A stretch of DNA of 64,000 nt, from the NCBI RefSeq assembly GCF_046127645.1, contig NZ_CP175919.1. One strand, 5' to 3'. Position numbers and translations under genes: made by a program. A model generated the notes under the pieces. That model was not told where the DNA came from and ran no database searches. It was given only the letters and a program-made list of their open reading frames with translations. Below, piece after piece: positions 26,299 through 33,423 of this stretch (positions are counted from its first letter, which is position 1; the number at the start of each line of letters is the position of its first letter). The DNA comes from Clostridium_F caseinilyticum (GTDB lineage: Bacteria; Bacillota; Clostridia; Clostridiales; Clostridiaceae).

Positions 26299-26368
26299 TA
26301 TTAAAAGTTTAATAAAGTAGTATTTATAATTAATCTAGATATTTGATTGAGAATAAAGGAGGGATTGT

Positions 26369-26473
26369 ATGAAGTTTATAAAACAACCAGCTAAGAAATT
26401 TTCACAAGGATATTGTGTTGTGTGCTCTGATAATTGTGTAAATTATTGTATAGGGCAAAGTGTTATAGGATAA
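26369..26473 (+). CDS. Cys-rich RiPP precursor peptide 4 (class A)
   Basis: The shortest precursor, 34 residues: MKFIKQPAKKFSQGYC then cysteines at 19, 23 and 27, so 16/19/23/27 as in precursors 1 and 2, with a cysteine-free tail. It therefore shows the minimal class A core. A very good AAAGGAGGGATTGT site precedes the ATG. Confidence 0.83.
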   Translation: MKFIKQPAKKFSQGYCVVCSDNCVNYCIGQSVIG

Positions 26474-26745
26474 AAGTATGCTACAGGTAAAAATTTAAAA
26501 TAAGTATTCAGAAAATTCACACTATATTAAATAAATGATAAAATTTAACATAATGTATTTTATATCTTAATTAAGAAAATTTAACACGTAATTCAGTTAA
26601 TCAATGCTGTTTTAAATGTAAGAAGATAGCAAGTGATTATGTTAAGTAATTATGAAAAAATAGATTTGAAAATCATACATTTATTTAAGTGAAATCAATA
26701 TTTATATAACTTAACAGAACTAATTTATTAGCTAGGAGGGATTAT

Positions 26746-26892
26746 ATGAAATATATTATTAAAAGAGTAAGTTTTAAAGATGGATTTTGTGTTTTAGGCT
26801 GTGAAGAAAAAGGATGCACTAATGTTTGTGTAAATAATTGTTCAAGAGTATGTGTAATAGATTGTGCTATTAATGGAAGCGAAACAGTATAA
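26746..26892 (+). CDS. Cys-rich RiPP precursor peptide 5 (class A variant)
   Basis: The longest precursor, 48 residues, with MKYIIKR start and GFC motif. Cysteines at 15, 19, 24, 28, 32, 36 and 40 include five in a row at every fourth residue (CTNVCVNNCSRVCVIDC), the clearest display of the C-x3-C array. GCTAGGAGGGATTAT precedes the ATG. The 272-bp spacer before it suggests its own expression signal or deleted neighbours. Confidence 0.83.
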   Translation: MKYIIKRVSFKDGFCVLGCEEKGCTNVCVNNCSRVCVIDCAINGSETV

Positions 26893-26938
26893 AAATAATT
26901 TTAAGTAAATTAAATTTCAGATTGGAGTTATCTATACT

Positions 26939-27058
26939 ATGAAATATATAGTTTATAGAAATAAAAAGTGGGGGTATATTCCTGGGTATTGCCACTGTAG
27001 TAATTGTAATGATTGTCATAGTAATTGTGGAAGCCAATGTATGGTCTATTATAATTAA
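26939..27058 (+). CDS. Cys-rich RiPP precursor peptide 6 (class B)
   Basis: The 39-residue peptide begins MKYIVYRNKKWGYIPGYC and has cysteines at 18, 20, 23, 26, 30 and 34, the same spacing as precursor 3 shifted by three residues, so core spacing is conserved while leader length varies. The site GATTGGAGTTA precedes the ATG less ideally than in other members. A hairpin at 27068-27132 follows. Confidence 0.82.
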   Translation: MKYIVYRNKKWGYIPGYCHCSNCNDCHSNCGSQCMVYYN

Positions 27059-27067
27059 TATATTTTA

Positions 27068-27132
27068 TTTCTCTTTTCTTCTAAGAAAACTTTTTTAAGA
27101 TTAGTTTATTATATCCAGAAGAGAAGAGAAAT
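27068..27132 (+). terminator. Hairpin between precursors 6 and 7
   Basis: TTTCTCTTTTCTTCT and AGAAGAGAAGAGAAA pair around a 35-nt AT-rich loop. No T-run follows directly, so it may set mRNA stability or partial read-through between precursor and maturase genes rather than full termination. Confidence 0.45.
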
Positions 27133-27181
27133 AAATTTTAGTATAACTTAACAAAATTCTATGATGATTAAGGAGGATAAT

Positions 27182-27292
27182 ATGAAATATATAATCAAAC
27201 CATCATCAGATAAAAATTGGTATTGTTATTGTTCAGATTGTAATGTATGCGAGAATTGCAATAATTGTGAAGTGAATTGCAGAACCTATTAG
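27182..27292 (+). CDS. Cys-rich RiPP precursor peptide 7 (class B)
   Basis: The 36-residue peptide begins MKYIIKPSSDKNWYC, with cysteines at 15, 17, 20, 23, 26, 29 and 33, so the C-x-C-x2-C-x2-C start of class B extended by two further C-x2-C steps. AAGGAGGATAAT precedes the ATG. It is the precursor nearest the maturase gene, 123 bp upstream of it. Confidence 0.83.
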   Translation: MKYIIKPSSDKNWYCYCSDCNVCENCNNCEVNCRTY

Positions 27293-27415
27293 GCACAGGG
27301 CAGATAAGTTAAATACATAATTTAATTATACAAATGAAAATAAGGTAATAAAAAATAAATGGAAAACGTTATGAATTTAAATATTAAAAAATTAACAAAG
27401 TAGGGGGACAAAATT

Positions 27416-28768
27416 ATGAAAAAATCTAAATATAATAAAATAATCAAATTAGAAGACGGAAAAACTATAGCTTTTAATAGTGTTACTTGTGCATTAGCAG
27501 AGGTAGAACAAGACTTTTTAAATGTATTAGAAAACATAGAAAATATAGATGTAGAAAATTTAGATGAAAAAACTAAAGAGTTAGTTGAAAATATGTCAGA
27601 GGGTAATTATATAGTTCATGATGAGATGGATGAGCTAAAATTATTAAAATATAGAAATTACAATGGAAAATTCTCAAGTAGTGGATTAGGCCTAGTAATT
27701 GCCCCTACATTAGCTTGTAATTTTGCCTGCCCTTATTGTTATGAAACTCCAAAAGCAGGTCTTATGGATAAGAAAATTCAAGATAGTTTGATAGAAATGA
27801 TAGAAGAAAATGCTAAACGTAAACATGATATAAGTGTAACTTGGTATGGTGGAGAACCATTATTAGCAAAAGATATGATATTTGATTTTTCTCAAAGAGC
27901 TATAGAAATATGTGAAAGAGAAGGTGCTAAGTATAGCGCATATATCGTAACAAATGGATACTTGATAGATGAAGAAACTATAGAAAATATGAAAAAAGCT
28001 AAAATAACAGGAGCACAAATTACAGTGGATGGACCTCCAAGTATCCACAATAAAAGAAGAATATTAAAGAATTCAGATGAGGAAACTTTTACTACAATAA
28101 TAGCTAATGTAAAAAAACTTATAAATGGTGGAATTAAAAATATAGCTATTAGAATAAATGTAGATAAAACTAATGTTGATCATGTGGAGGAATTATTAGA
28201 TATATTAGAAGAAAATGAACTAAAAGATGTTGTTGTTAATTTAGGACATGTTACTGCTTATACAGATACTTGTAACGGAATTGCCAATAACTGTTTGAAT
28301 ACAAAAGAATATGCAAAGAATGATACTAAATATCAAAAAGTACTTTTTGAAAGAGGATATAAAGTAGCAGGATCATACCCATTCTATCCAAGCATAAAAG
28401 CAAATTATTGTTGTGCTGATAATGTTGGAGCATATGTAATTGATTCAGAAGGCTATATGTATAAATGCTGGAATGATGTTGGAAATATTGATAGAGCTGT
28501 TGGAAACGTTGCTACAATTAAAGAAAAGGTAGATGAAAAGATGTATGCAAGAAATATGGACTATATATTATGGTCTCCATTTGAGCATGAAGACTGTAGA
28601 GAATGCGAAATATTACCAATATGTATGGGAGGATGCCCATACAAAGGAAGTACAAATGAAAAGCCAGAGTGTGAAAAATGGATATATAGCCTTGAAGATA
28701 CAATAATAGCAACATATAATCAAAAAAATGAATGTGCATGCACTGGACAGGGATGTTGCTGTGACTAA
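27416..28768 (+). CDS. ccpM: Radical SAM/SPASM Cys-rich peptide maturase (CcpM type)
   Basis: The 450-residue enzyme carries the radical SAM cluster motif CNFACPYC (Cys101, 105, 108), which binds a [4Fe-4S] cluster and cleaves S-adenosylmethionine. Conserved WYGGEPLL and ITVDGPPSIHN follow. A C-terminal SPASM domain with cysteines around 332-333 (NYCCADN), 354 (YKCWND) and in CRECEILPICMGGCPY (about 395-410) holds auxiliary Fe-S clusters, as in enzymes that form thioether or C-C crosslinks in peptides. The N-terminal 90 residues may include the leader-recognition region. An odd tail CACTGQGCCCD resembles a precursor. The next gene starts 8 bp before its stop. Directly following seven Cys-rich peptide genes, it is the presumed modifying enzyme. 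The name comes from a recalled family. Confidence 0.9.
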   Translation: MKKSKYNKIIKLEDGKTIAFNSVTCALAEVEQDFLNVLENIENIDVENLDEKTKELVENMSEGNYIVHDEMDELKLLKYRNYNGKFSSSGLGLVIAPTLACNFACPYCYETPKAGLMDKKIQDSLIEMIEENAKRKHDISVTWYGGEPLLAKDMIFDFSQRAIEICEREGAKYSAYIVTNGYLIDEETIENMKKAKITGAQITVDGPPSIHNKRRILKNSDEETFTTIIANVKKLINGGIKNIAIRINVDKTNVDHVEELLDILEENELKDVVVNLGHVTAYTDTCNGIANNCLNTKEYAKNDTKYQKVLFERGYKVAGSYPFYPSIKANYCCADNVGAYVIDSEGYMYKCWNDVGNIDRAVGNVATIKEKVDEKMYARNMDYILWSPFEHEDCRECEILPICMGGCPYKGSTNEKPECEKWIYSLEDTIIATYNQKNECACTGQGCCCD

Positions 28769-29351
28769 TATTAAACTTAATATTAAAGATTTTAGGATAT
28801 TGAGAGATATTGAGGACTTATGTGGGTTTTATAATAAAGTAATAAATATAAAGAATATATTTAAATTTAAAGATGAAGTGACTATAGATGTAGTAGATAG
28901 TTTGGAAGAATTATCAGATATAGTTGGAATAAATGTGCCAGAGTGGGTTATTGGTATAAGTCTTCCAGATTCAATTTTAATATTAGATCATGAAAAATGG
29001 AAACAATCAAATAATGAAAAGGTAGAGAATTTAATATTACATGAGTTTATTCATGTAATATTAAATTCAAAAACAAAATCAATACTGCCTATATGGTTAA
29101 ATGAAGGATTAGCTGTTTATTTTTCAGACCAGTATGAAAGCTATAAGGATAAAAAACCTAATATAAATGGAGATTTTGATTTTTATGATATAGATTATAG
29201 TGATGGAAGACTTTATCATATATCCATTTATATTATTATGAAATTGATTGAGAAATACAGCGAAAATAAAATTGTTCATGAAACATTAAAGACTAAAAAC
29301 TTTAAACAAAGTAAAATCTTTAGTAATGAAAGTTTACTAGAATTGTTATGA
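28761..29351 (+). CDS. Gluzincin metallopeptidase (HExxH), RiPP-associated
   Basis: The 196-residue protein has LILHEFIHVIL (His94, Glu95, His98) and, 17 residues on, the third zinc ligand Glu115 in LNEGLAVYF: the gluzincin arrangement of the peptidase-MA/M1-like clan. No signal peptide or membrane segment is seen, so it acts in the cytoplasm. GTG 28761 overlaps the ccpM stop as GTGACTAA, showing tight coupling and suggesting it trims leader peptides of the modified precursors before export. The assignment as leader peptidase is inference from position. Confidence 0.82.
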   Translation: MTNIKLNIKDFRILRDIEDLCGFYNKVINIKNIFKFKDEVTIDVVDSLEELSDIVGINVPEWVIGISLPDSILILDHEKWKQSNNEKVENLILHEFIHVILNSKTKSILPIWLNEGLAVYFSDQYESYKDKKPNINGDFDFYDIDYSDGRLYHISIYIIMKLIEKYSENKIVHETLKTKNFKQSKIFSNESLLELL

Positions 29352-29487
29352 TTTATCCGATGACTACCCGCTCTAATACTCCTATCTTCTTCAAAGTGGG
29401 AGTAAAGAGCGGTTACGTCCCTGGATAACGATTTCTAAGTTTCAGAGTGAGTAAAAACTCCCTCTGAAGCCAAGAACTCTGTTTATG
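29351..29487 (-). repeat. Dispersed repeat R1, copy c
   Basis: Inverted copy, from ATTTATCCGATGACTAC to CAAGAACTCTGTTTATG. Two hairpins are visible: CCGCTCTaaTACTCC/GGGAGTAaAGAGCGG and TTTCAGAG/CTCTGAAG. It fills nearly the whole space between the peptidase and GNAT genes. Confidence 0.8.
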
Positions 29488-29517
29488 AAGTTTTTATGTT
29501 TTAAAGGAGAAGTGTCT

Positions 29518-30015
29518 ATGGTAGAGCATATAAAGATAGGTAAAGCAGATATAAAGGATATGGACAAGATATATGATCTTATATCATCTATAAATAAAAA
29601 GAAGAAAAAGATTATAAAGTACGATGACTTTAATTTTAATCATTCTAAAGATTCTTTAAGAGAAGCTTTGAGTGATAAAAATAAGAATGAAATGATATTT
29701 ATAGCTATGGATAAAGAGAATTTTTTAGGTATGCTAGACATGTCATTTAATAATTCAGATTATATGTTTTTTATTGATAAATTCGCTTATATAAAGTATA
29801 TGTATGTGGATAAAAATAAATTGATAGATACAGAAGAATATGAATATGTTGCTAAAGAATTATTTGAAACTGCAATAAGTGAAGCTAAAGAGTATGGATT
29901 TAAGTATATATGTGGAGATGTATTAACTGAAGAAGATGAGCTAAGAGAATTATTTGAAATGAATGATATGAAAAACTATAAAAAAAGATTGCAAAAAAAC
30001 GTAAGCACTATGTAG
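29518..30015 (+). CDS. GNAT-like acetyltransferase in the RiPP operon (1)
   Basis: The 165-residue protein has GNAT-like order: IGKADIKDMDKIYDLISSI at the N-terminus, FLGMLDMSF, then KYMYVDKN and YEYVAKELFETAISEAKEYGFKYICGDV. The canonical pyrophosphate loop (R/QxxGxG/A) is not evident where expected, since the segment after KYMYVDKNKLIDTEEYEYV lacks the glycines, so activity is uncertain. AAAGGAGAAGTGTCT precedes ATG 29518; an upstream in-frame ATG lies inside repeat R1. It has a paralog-like neighbour at 32944. Roles could be self-protection or peptide tailoring. Confidence 0.65.
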   Translation: MVEHIKIGKADIKDMDKIYDLISSINKKKKKIIKYDDFNFNHSKDSLREALSDKNKNEMIFIAMDKENFLGMLDMSFNNSDYMFFIDKFAYIKYMYVDKNKLIDTEEYEYVAKELFETAISEAKEYGFKYICGDVLTEEDELRELFEMNDMKNYKKRLQKNVSTM

Positions 30016-30048
30016 ACTTTAATCCATAGTTTAATTTAGGGAGAAATT

Positions 30049-31761
30049 ATGAAAAATTTATTAAATAATATGTGGAAAGTAGCAAAAGAATATAAAGGCA
30101 AAGAGTTAATTGGGTTAATTTTTACTATTTTATATACGGTTGCTATATTTATATCTCCAATGGCGTCTAGGTATTTAGTTGATACTGTTATTCCAAGTAA
30201 CTCAATTAATAAGTTAAAGATAGGTATATTAATCTTTTTTGGGGGATGTATATGTCAACCTATATTTGGATATCTAAAAAATAGAGTTTTTATGGGAATA
30301 AGTGAAAATATAACAATAATGTTTAGAGAAAAAATGTTTAATAAAGTAATAGATGCACCTATGGAATTCTTTGATGGAGGCAGTAATGGGGCTATTGTTT
30401 CTAGAATAAGTAATGACGGAAGAAGTGTAAGTGAATTTATTACTAATTTCTTTGTTGTTGTTGTAAAAAATATAGTTTTAATAATTATGATTATTGTCGG
30501 AATGATAATATTATCTAAAGAAATTACATTTATGGTTATTTTTCTATATGGAATATACTTTTTTATTAACTGGAAAATATCACGTAAATTTAATCCTATG
30601 TCTAAGAATATACAAGAAAGCTATGACCAAATATGCATAAAAATTAATCGAAGTGTTGGATCAATTAATACTATTAAAGCATTCAATCAAGAAGAGAAAG
30701 TAAAGAAGGAATTTAAAGAAATAATAGAAAAAAATTATGACAACAATTTAAAGTTTAGAAAATTGAGCATGTTAATGAATAGCATTAGTAATGGGATAAT
30801 GATAGCAGCATTATCTATTGTATATGGGATAGGAAGCATGTTTGTCATGGATGGAAAAATAACAATAGGAACAGTTGTAGCTATAGGATTATACTTTCAA
30901 TTATTAGTACAACCAATATATGAGTTACTAAATAGTAATATAGACGTACACACAATAGTTCCTATATTTAATAGAATCAATGAATATATTAATTTGCACA
31001 CTGAAAGAGCTAATAAAGAAGATAGCCAAATTGTTTCTCTTAAAGGAATAGAATTTAAAAATGTTAGTTTTAAATATAATAATGGAAGTCAAGCTATAAA
31101 CAATATTAGTTTCAAGTTACCTTCAAAGGGAATATTTGCAATAGTTGGAGATTCTGGGGCAGGTAAAAGTTCCTTAATAAAATTATTGAGTGCATTCTAT
31201 GATTCCTACGAAGGAGAAATAAAAATTAATGAAAAAGAGCTAAAAGAATATGGGACGAAAGACATAAGAAAAATCATAAGTTTAGTGTCACAGGATATAG
31301 AACTTGTTAATGAATCCATTGAAAATAACATAAAAATGGGAAGAGACATAGAGGATTCAAAAATAAAAGAAGTTGTGAAATCATTAAATTTAGAAAATAC
31401 TATAGAAAAATTAGAATTAGGTTATGACACTATAGTTAATGAAAGGGCAAATCTATCTGGTGGAGAAAAGCAAAGGTTATCAATTGCTAGAGCTTTAGTA
31501 AAAGACGCTTTAATTTATATTTTTGATGAGCCCACAGCAGCTCTTGATACTATAAATGAAAAGAGAGTAAAAGATATATTAGAAGAGCTTTCAAAAGAGA
31601 GATTAGTAATTATAATAACCCATAATTTGAGTTTATTAAATAAGGCTCAATGCATTTATACAATTAAGCAAGGAGAAATAGTGGAAGAAGGTGATTATGA
31701 ATACTTAATTAAAAAAGACTCATATTTTTCTAAGCTTATGAAAGAACTATCTAAAAAGTAG
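30049..31761 (+). CDS. ABC exporter (fused TMD-ATPase), probable peptide exporter
   Basis: The 570-residue half-transporter has six membrane segments (about 1-310) and a C-terminal ATPase with Walker A GDSGAGKSSLI, signature LSGGEKQRLSIARAL and Walker B LIYIFDEPTAALD. There is no N-terminal C39 peptidase domain, so leader removal must be done elsewhere, fitting the metallopeptidase encoded upstream. It would form a homodimer in the membrane. GGGAGAAATT precedes the ATG. Export of the CcpM product is inferred from context. Confidence 0.9.
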   Translation: MKNLLNNMWKVAKEYKGKELIGLIFTILYTVAIFISPMASRYLVDTVIPSNSINKLKIGILIFFGGCICQPIFGYLKNRVFMGISENITIMFREKMFNKVIDAPMEFFDGGSNGAIVSRISNDGRSVSEFITNFFVVVVKNIVLIIMIIVGMIILSKEITFMVIFLYGIYFFINWKISRKFNPMSKNIQESYDQICIKINRSVGSINTIKAFNQEEKVKKEFKEIIEKNYDNNLKFRKLSMLMNSISNGIMIAALSIVYGIGSMFVMDGKITIGTVVAIGLYFQLLVQPIYELLNSNIDVHTIVPIFNRINEYINLHTERANKEDSQIVSLKGIEFKNVSFKYNNGSQAINNISFKLPSKGIFAIVGDSGAGKSSLIKLLSAFYDSYEGEIKINEKELKEYGTKDIRKIISLVSQDIELVNESIENNIKMGRDIEDSKIKEVVKSLNLENTIEKLELGYDTIVNERANLSGGEKQRLSIARALVKDALIYIFDEPTAALDTINEKRVKDILEELSKERLVIIITHNLSLLNKAQCIYTIKQGEIVEEGDYEYLIKKDSYFSKLMKELSKK

Positions 31762-31770
31762 TGTCTGCAA

Positions 31771-31920
31771 TTAAGATGGATTTCTAAATATATTAGTAAA
31801 TCTATGAAAGAAATCTGAAATGAAGATGTATTTTTGAACATAATAATAAATCTATAAAAGAAATTTAAAATTAAGGTGTATTTCTAAGTAGATTAATAAA
31901 TTTATAAAAGAAAATTGCTT
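31771..31920 (+). repeat. Three tandem 50-bp direct repeats
   Basis: Units begin at about 31775, 31825 and 31875 and share the pattern G(A/G)TG(G/T)ATTTCT...TAATAAATCTATAAAAGAAA. The period is exactly 50 bp with sequence divergence between units. They follow the exporter gene by 10 bp and are non-coding. Together with R1 copy d (32006) they occupy 31762-32167. Confidence 0.8.
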
Positions 31921-32005
31921 AAAAAATAGTACAAGCATTCAGTTTATTTATAAAGAATATAAAATTTAGTTATTTTCTTGAAGCTTCACTTTAGACAAAA
32001 ATTAT

Positions 32006-32147
32006 ATTTATCCGATGACTACGTGCTCTAATAACTACTATATTCTTAAAAGTATGGGTAAAGAGCAACTACGTACCTTGATAATTATTTCCTAAGATTT
32101 AATGGAAGTAAAAGCTTCTCCCCTGAAGATAAGAACTCTATTTATAG
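32006..32147 (-). repeat. Dispersed repeat R1, copy d
   Basis: Inverted copy: ATTTATCCGATGACTACGTG...GGGTAAAGAGC...CCTGAAGATAAGAACTCTATTTATAG. More diverged than copy c but with the same hairpin layout. The lipoprotein ribosome binding site GGGAAAGGAG follows at once. Confidence 0.75.
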
Positions 32148-32167
32148 ATTAGGGAAAGGAGAAATAA

Positions 32168-32920
32168 ATGAATAAAATCATTATAGAATTTACTCTAATT
32201 ATTATAGGTGTTTTAACATTAGCTTCATGTTCTCAAAAAAGTAAAAGCAAAATAAAATTTCACGAAGAAATAGCTCCATATATTAAAGAAGAGACTTCTA
32301 AATATAGTTATAAAATCAATAATACACTTAGAATAAAGAGCAATTATGGAAATTTAAAGATTAAAAAAGGGAATGTTGATGAAGTTAAAGTTACTATGGA
32401 AAAACTCGTTGGAGGAAAAAGTGAAGATAAATTGCAAGAAGCATTAGATTCTATTAAGTGTAATTTAGAGGATGAAACTATTAATATAAATTTGTCTAGT
32501 AAGGACAAATCAAACATTAATTCTATAAATATAGAAACTACTATAGTTATTCCTGAAGATATCAGTTCAATAAATATACAAAATAATGTTGGAAATATTG
32601 AATTAGAAGGTAATTATAAAGATTTAAAAGTTCATATTGAAAATGGAAATATATCATACAAAGGAGAGCTAAATAAATCTAGTATAAGTTCTAAAGTAGG
32701 AAATATTAATTTAGATTTACAGCGATTAGTTAAAGATTATAAATATGAGATTAATGGGGGAGTTGTAAATGTAAATATTAAAGTACCAAAGGATAGCAAA
32801 ATTAGTTTGGTAGGTTCTATGATTAGTAAAATTAAAGTTAAAGATAGAACTAATATTAATAAAAATGGGGCTGTATTTGATATAAACGTAAAAACAGGAA
32901 ATGTAAATATAGAAAACTAA
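32168..32920 (+). CDS. Lipoprotein with DUF4097-like adhesin-type beta repeat domain
   Basis: The 250-residue protein has a signal peptide with lipobox LASC (Cys about residue 20), so it is anchored outside the membrane. The rest is a beta-helix-like domain with repeated strand patterns (LRIKSNYGNLKIKKGN, INIQNNVGNIELEGN, VHIENGNISYKG, ISSKVGNINLDL, NVKTGNVNIEN) of the DUF4097 type. The position between exporter and FtsX genes suggests a surface component of an immunity or efflux system, but no family member's role was recalled. GGAGAAATA precedes the ATG. Confidence 0.8.
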   Translation: MNKIIIEFTLIIIGVLTLASCSQKSKSKIKFHEEIAPYIKEETSKYSYKINNTLRIKSNYGNLKIKKGNVDEVKVTMEKLVGGKSEDKLQEALDSIKCNLEDETININLSSKDKSNINSINIETTIVIPEDISSINIQNNVGNIELEGNYKDLKVHIENGNISYKGELNKSSISSKVGNINLDLQRLVKDYKYEINGGVVNVNIKVPKDSKISLVGSMISKIKVKDRTNINKNGAVFDINVKTGNVNIEN

Positions 32921-32943
32921 AAGAAGATAAAGGGGTAATGCTT

Positions 32944-33423
32944 ATGGATTTTATAGTTAGAGAAGCAAAATTATCTGATTTAGATGATGTATTAGAACTG
33001 TGGAGAGAGTTATCTGTAGATCAACTAGGAAAAGATAGTTATTATAAGGGAAGTTTAGAATTTAATTGTGGAAATAAACAAATTAAAGAATCTATAATAA
33101 ATGAAAATTGTGGAATGTTTGTTGCAGAGTATGATAATGAAATTCATGGATTTGTGGAAGTATGGATAAATAGAAATGATTTTTTACTTGAGCATAATGA
33201 TAATGCTTATATATTACATTACTATATAAATGAAAAAGGTAGGAGTGTAAAAAATATATACGGTATTATACGAAAACTTTATAAAACTGCTGAAGAGTGG
33301 GGAATAAGTAAAGGAAAATCTTATATAGTAGCAGATGCGTTTGAACACAATCAAAGAATACTTACGTTTTTAAAAAGAATGAAAGTATATAATTATAAAA
33401 ATCGAATGGTGAGAAAAATATGA
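32944..33423 (+). CDS. GNAT-family acetyltransferase in the RiPP operon (2)
   Basis: The 159-residue protein shows REAKLSDLDDVLELWRELSVDQ, MFVAEYDNEIHGFVEVWI and a late SKGKSYIVADAFEHNQRILTFLKRM, typical of GNAT ends. The acetyl-CoA loop is degenerate (NEKGRSVKNIYGIIRKLY). AGGGGT precedes ATG 32944; ATG 32938 is too close. Its stop overlaps the FtsX-gene start as ATGA. It is a distant relative of the GNAT at 29518, so two such enzymes flank the exporter. Confidence 0.75.
   Translation: MDFIVREAKLSDLDDVLELWRELSVDQLGKDSYYKGSLEFNCGNKQIKESIINENCGMFVAEYDNEIHGFVEVWINRNDFLLEHNDNAYILHYYINEKGRSVKNIYGIIRKLYKTAEEWGISKGKSYIVADAFEHNQRILTFLKRMKVYNYKNRMVRKI

Noticed and set aside
25662..27292. Metallothionein or CRISPR-like repeats as explanation for the Cys-rich stretch
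   Set aside because: The units are separate ORFs with starts, stops and ribosome binding sites, not identical DNA repeats; an adjacent radical SAM maturase fits a RiPP better than metal storage.
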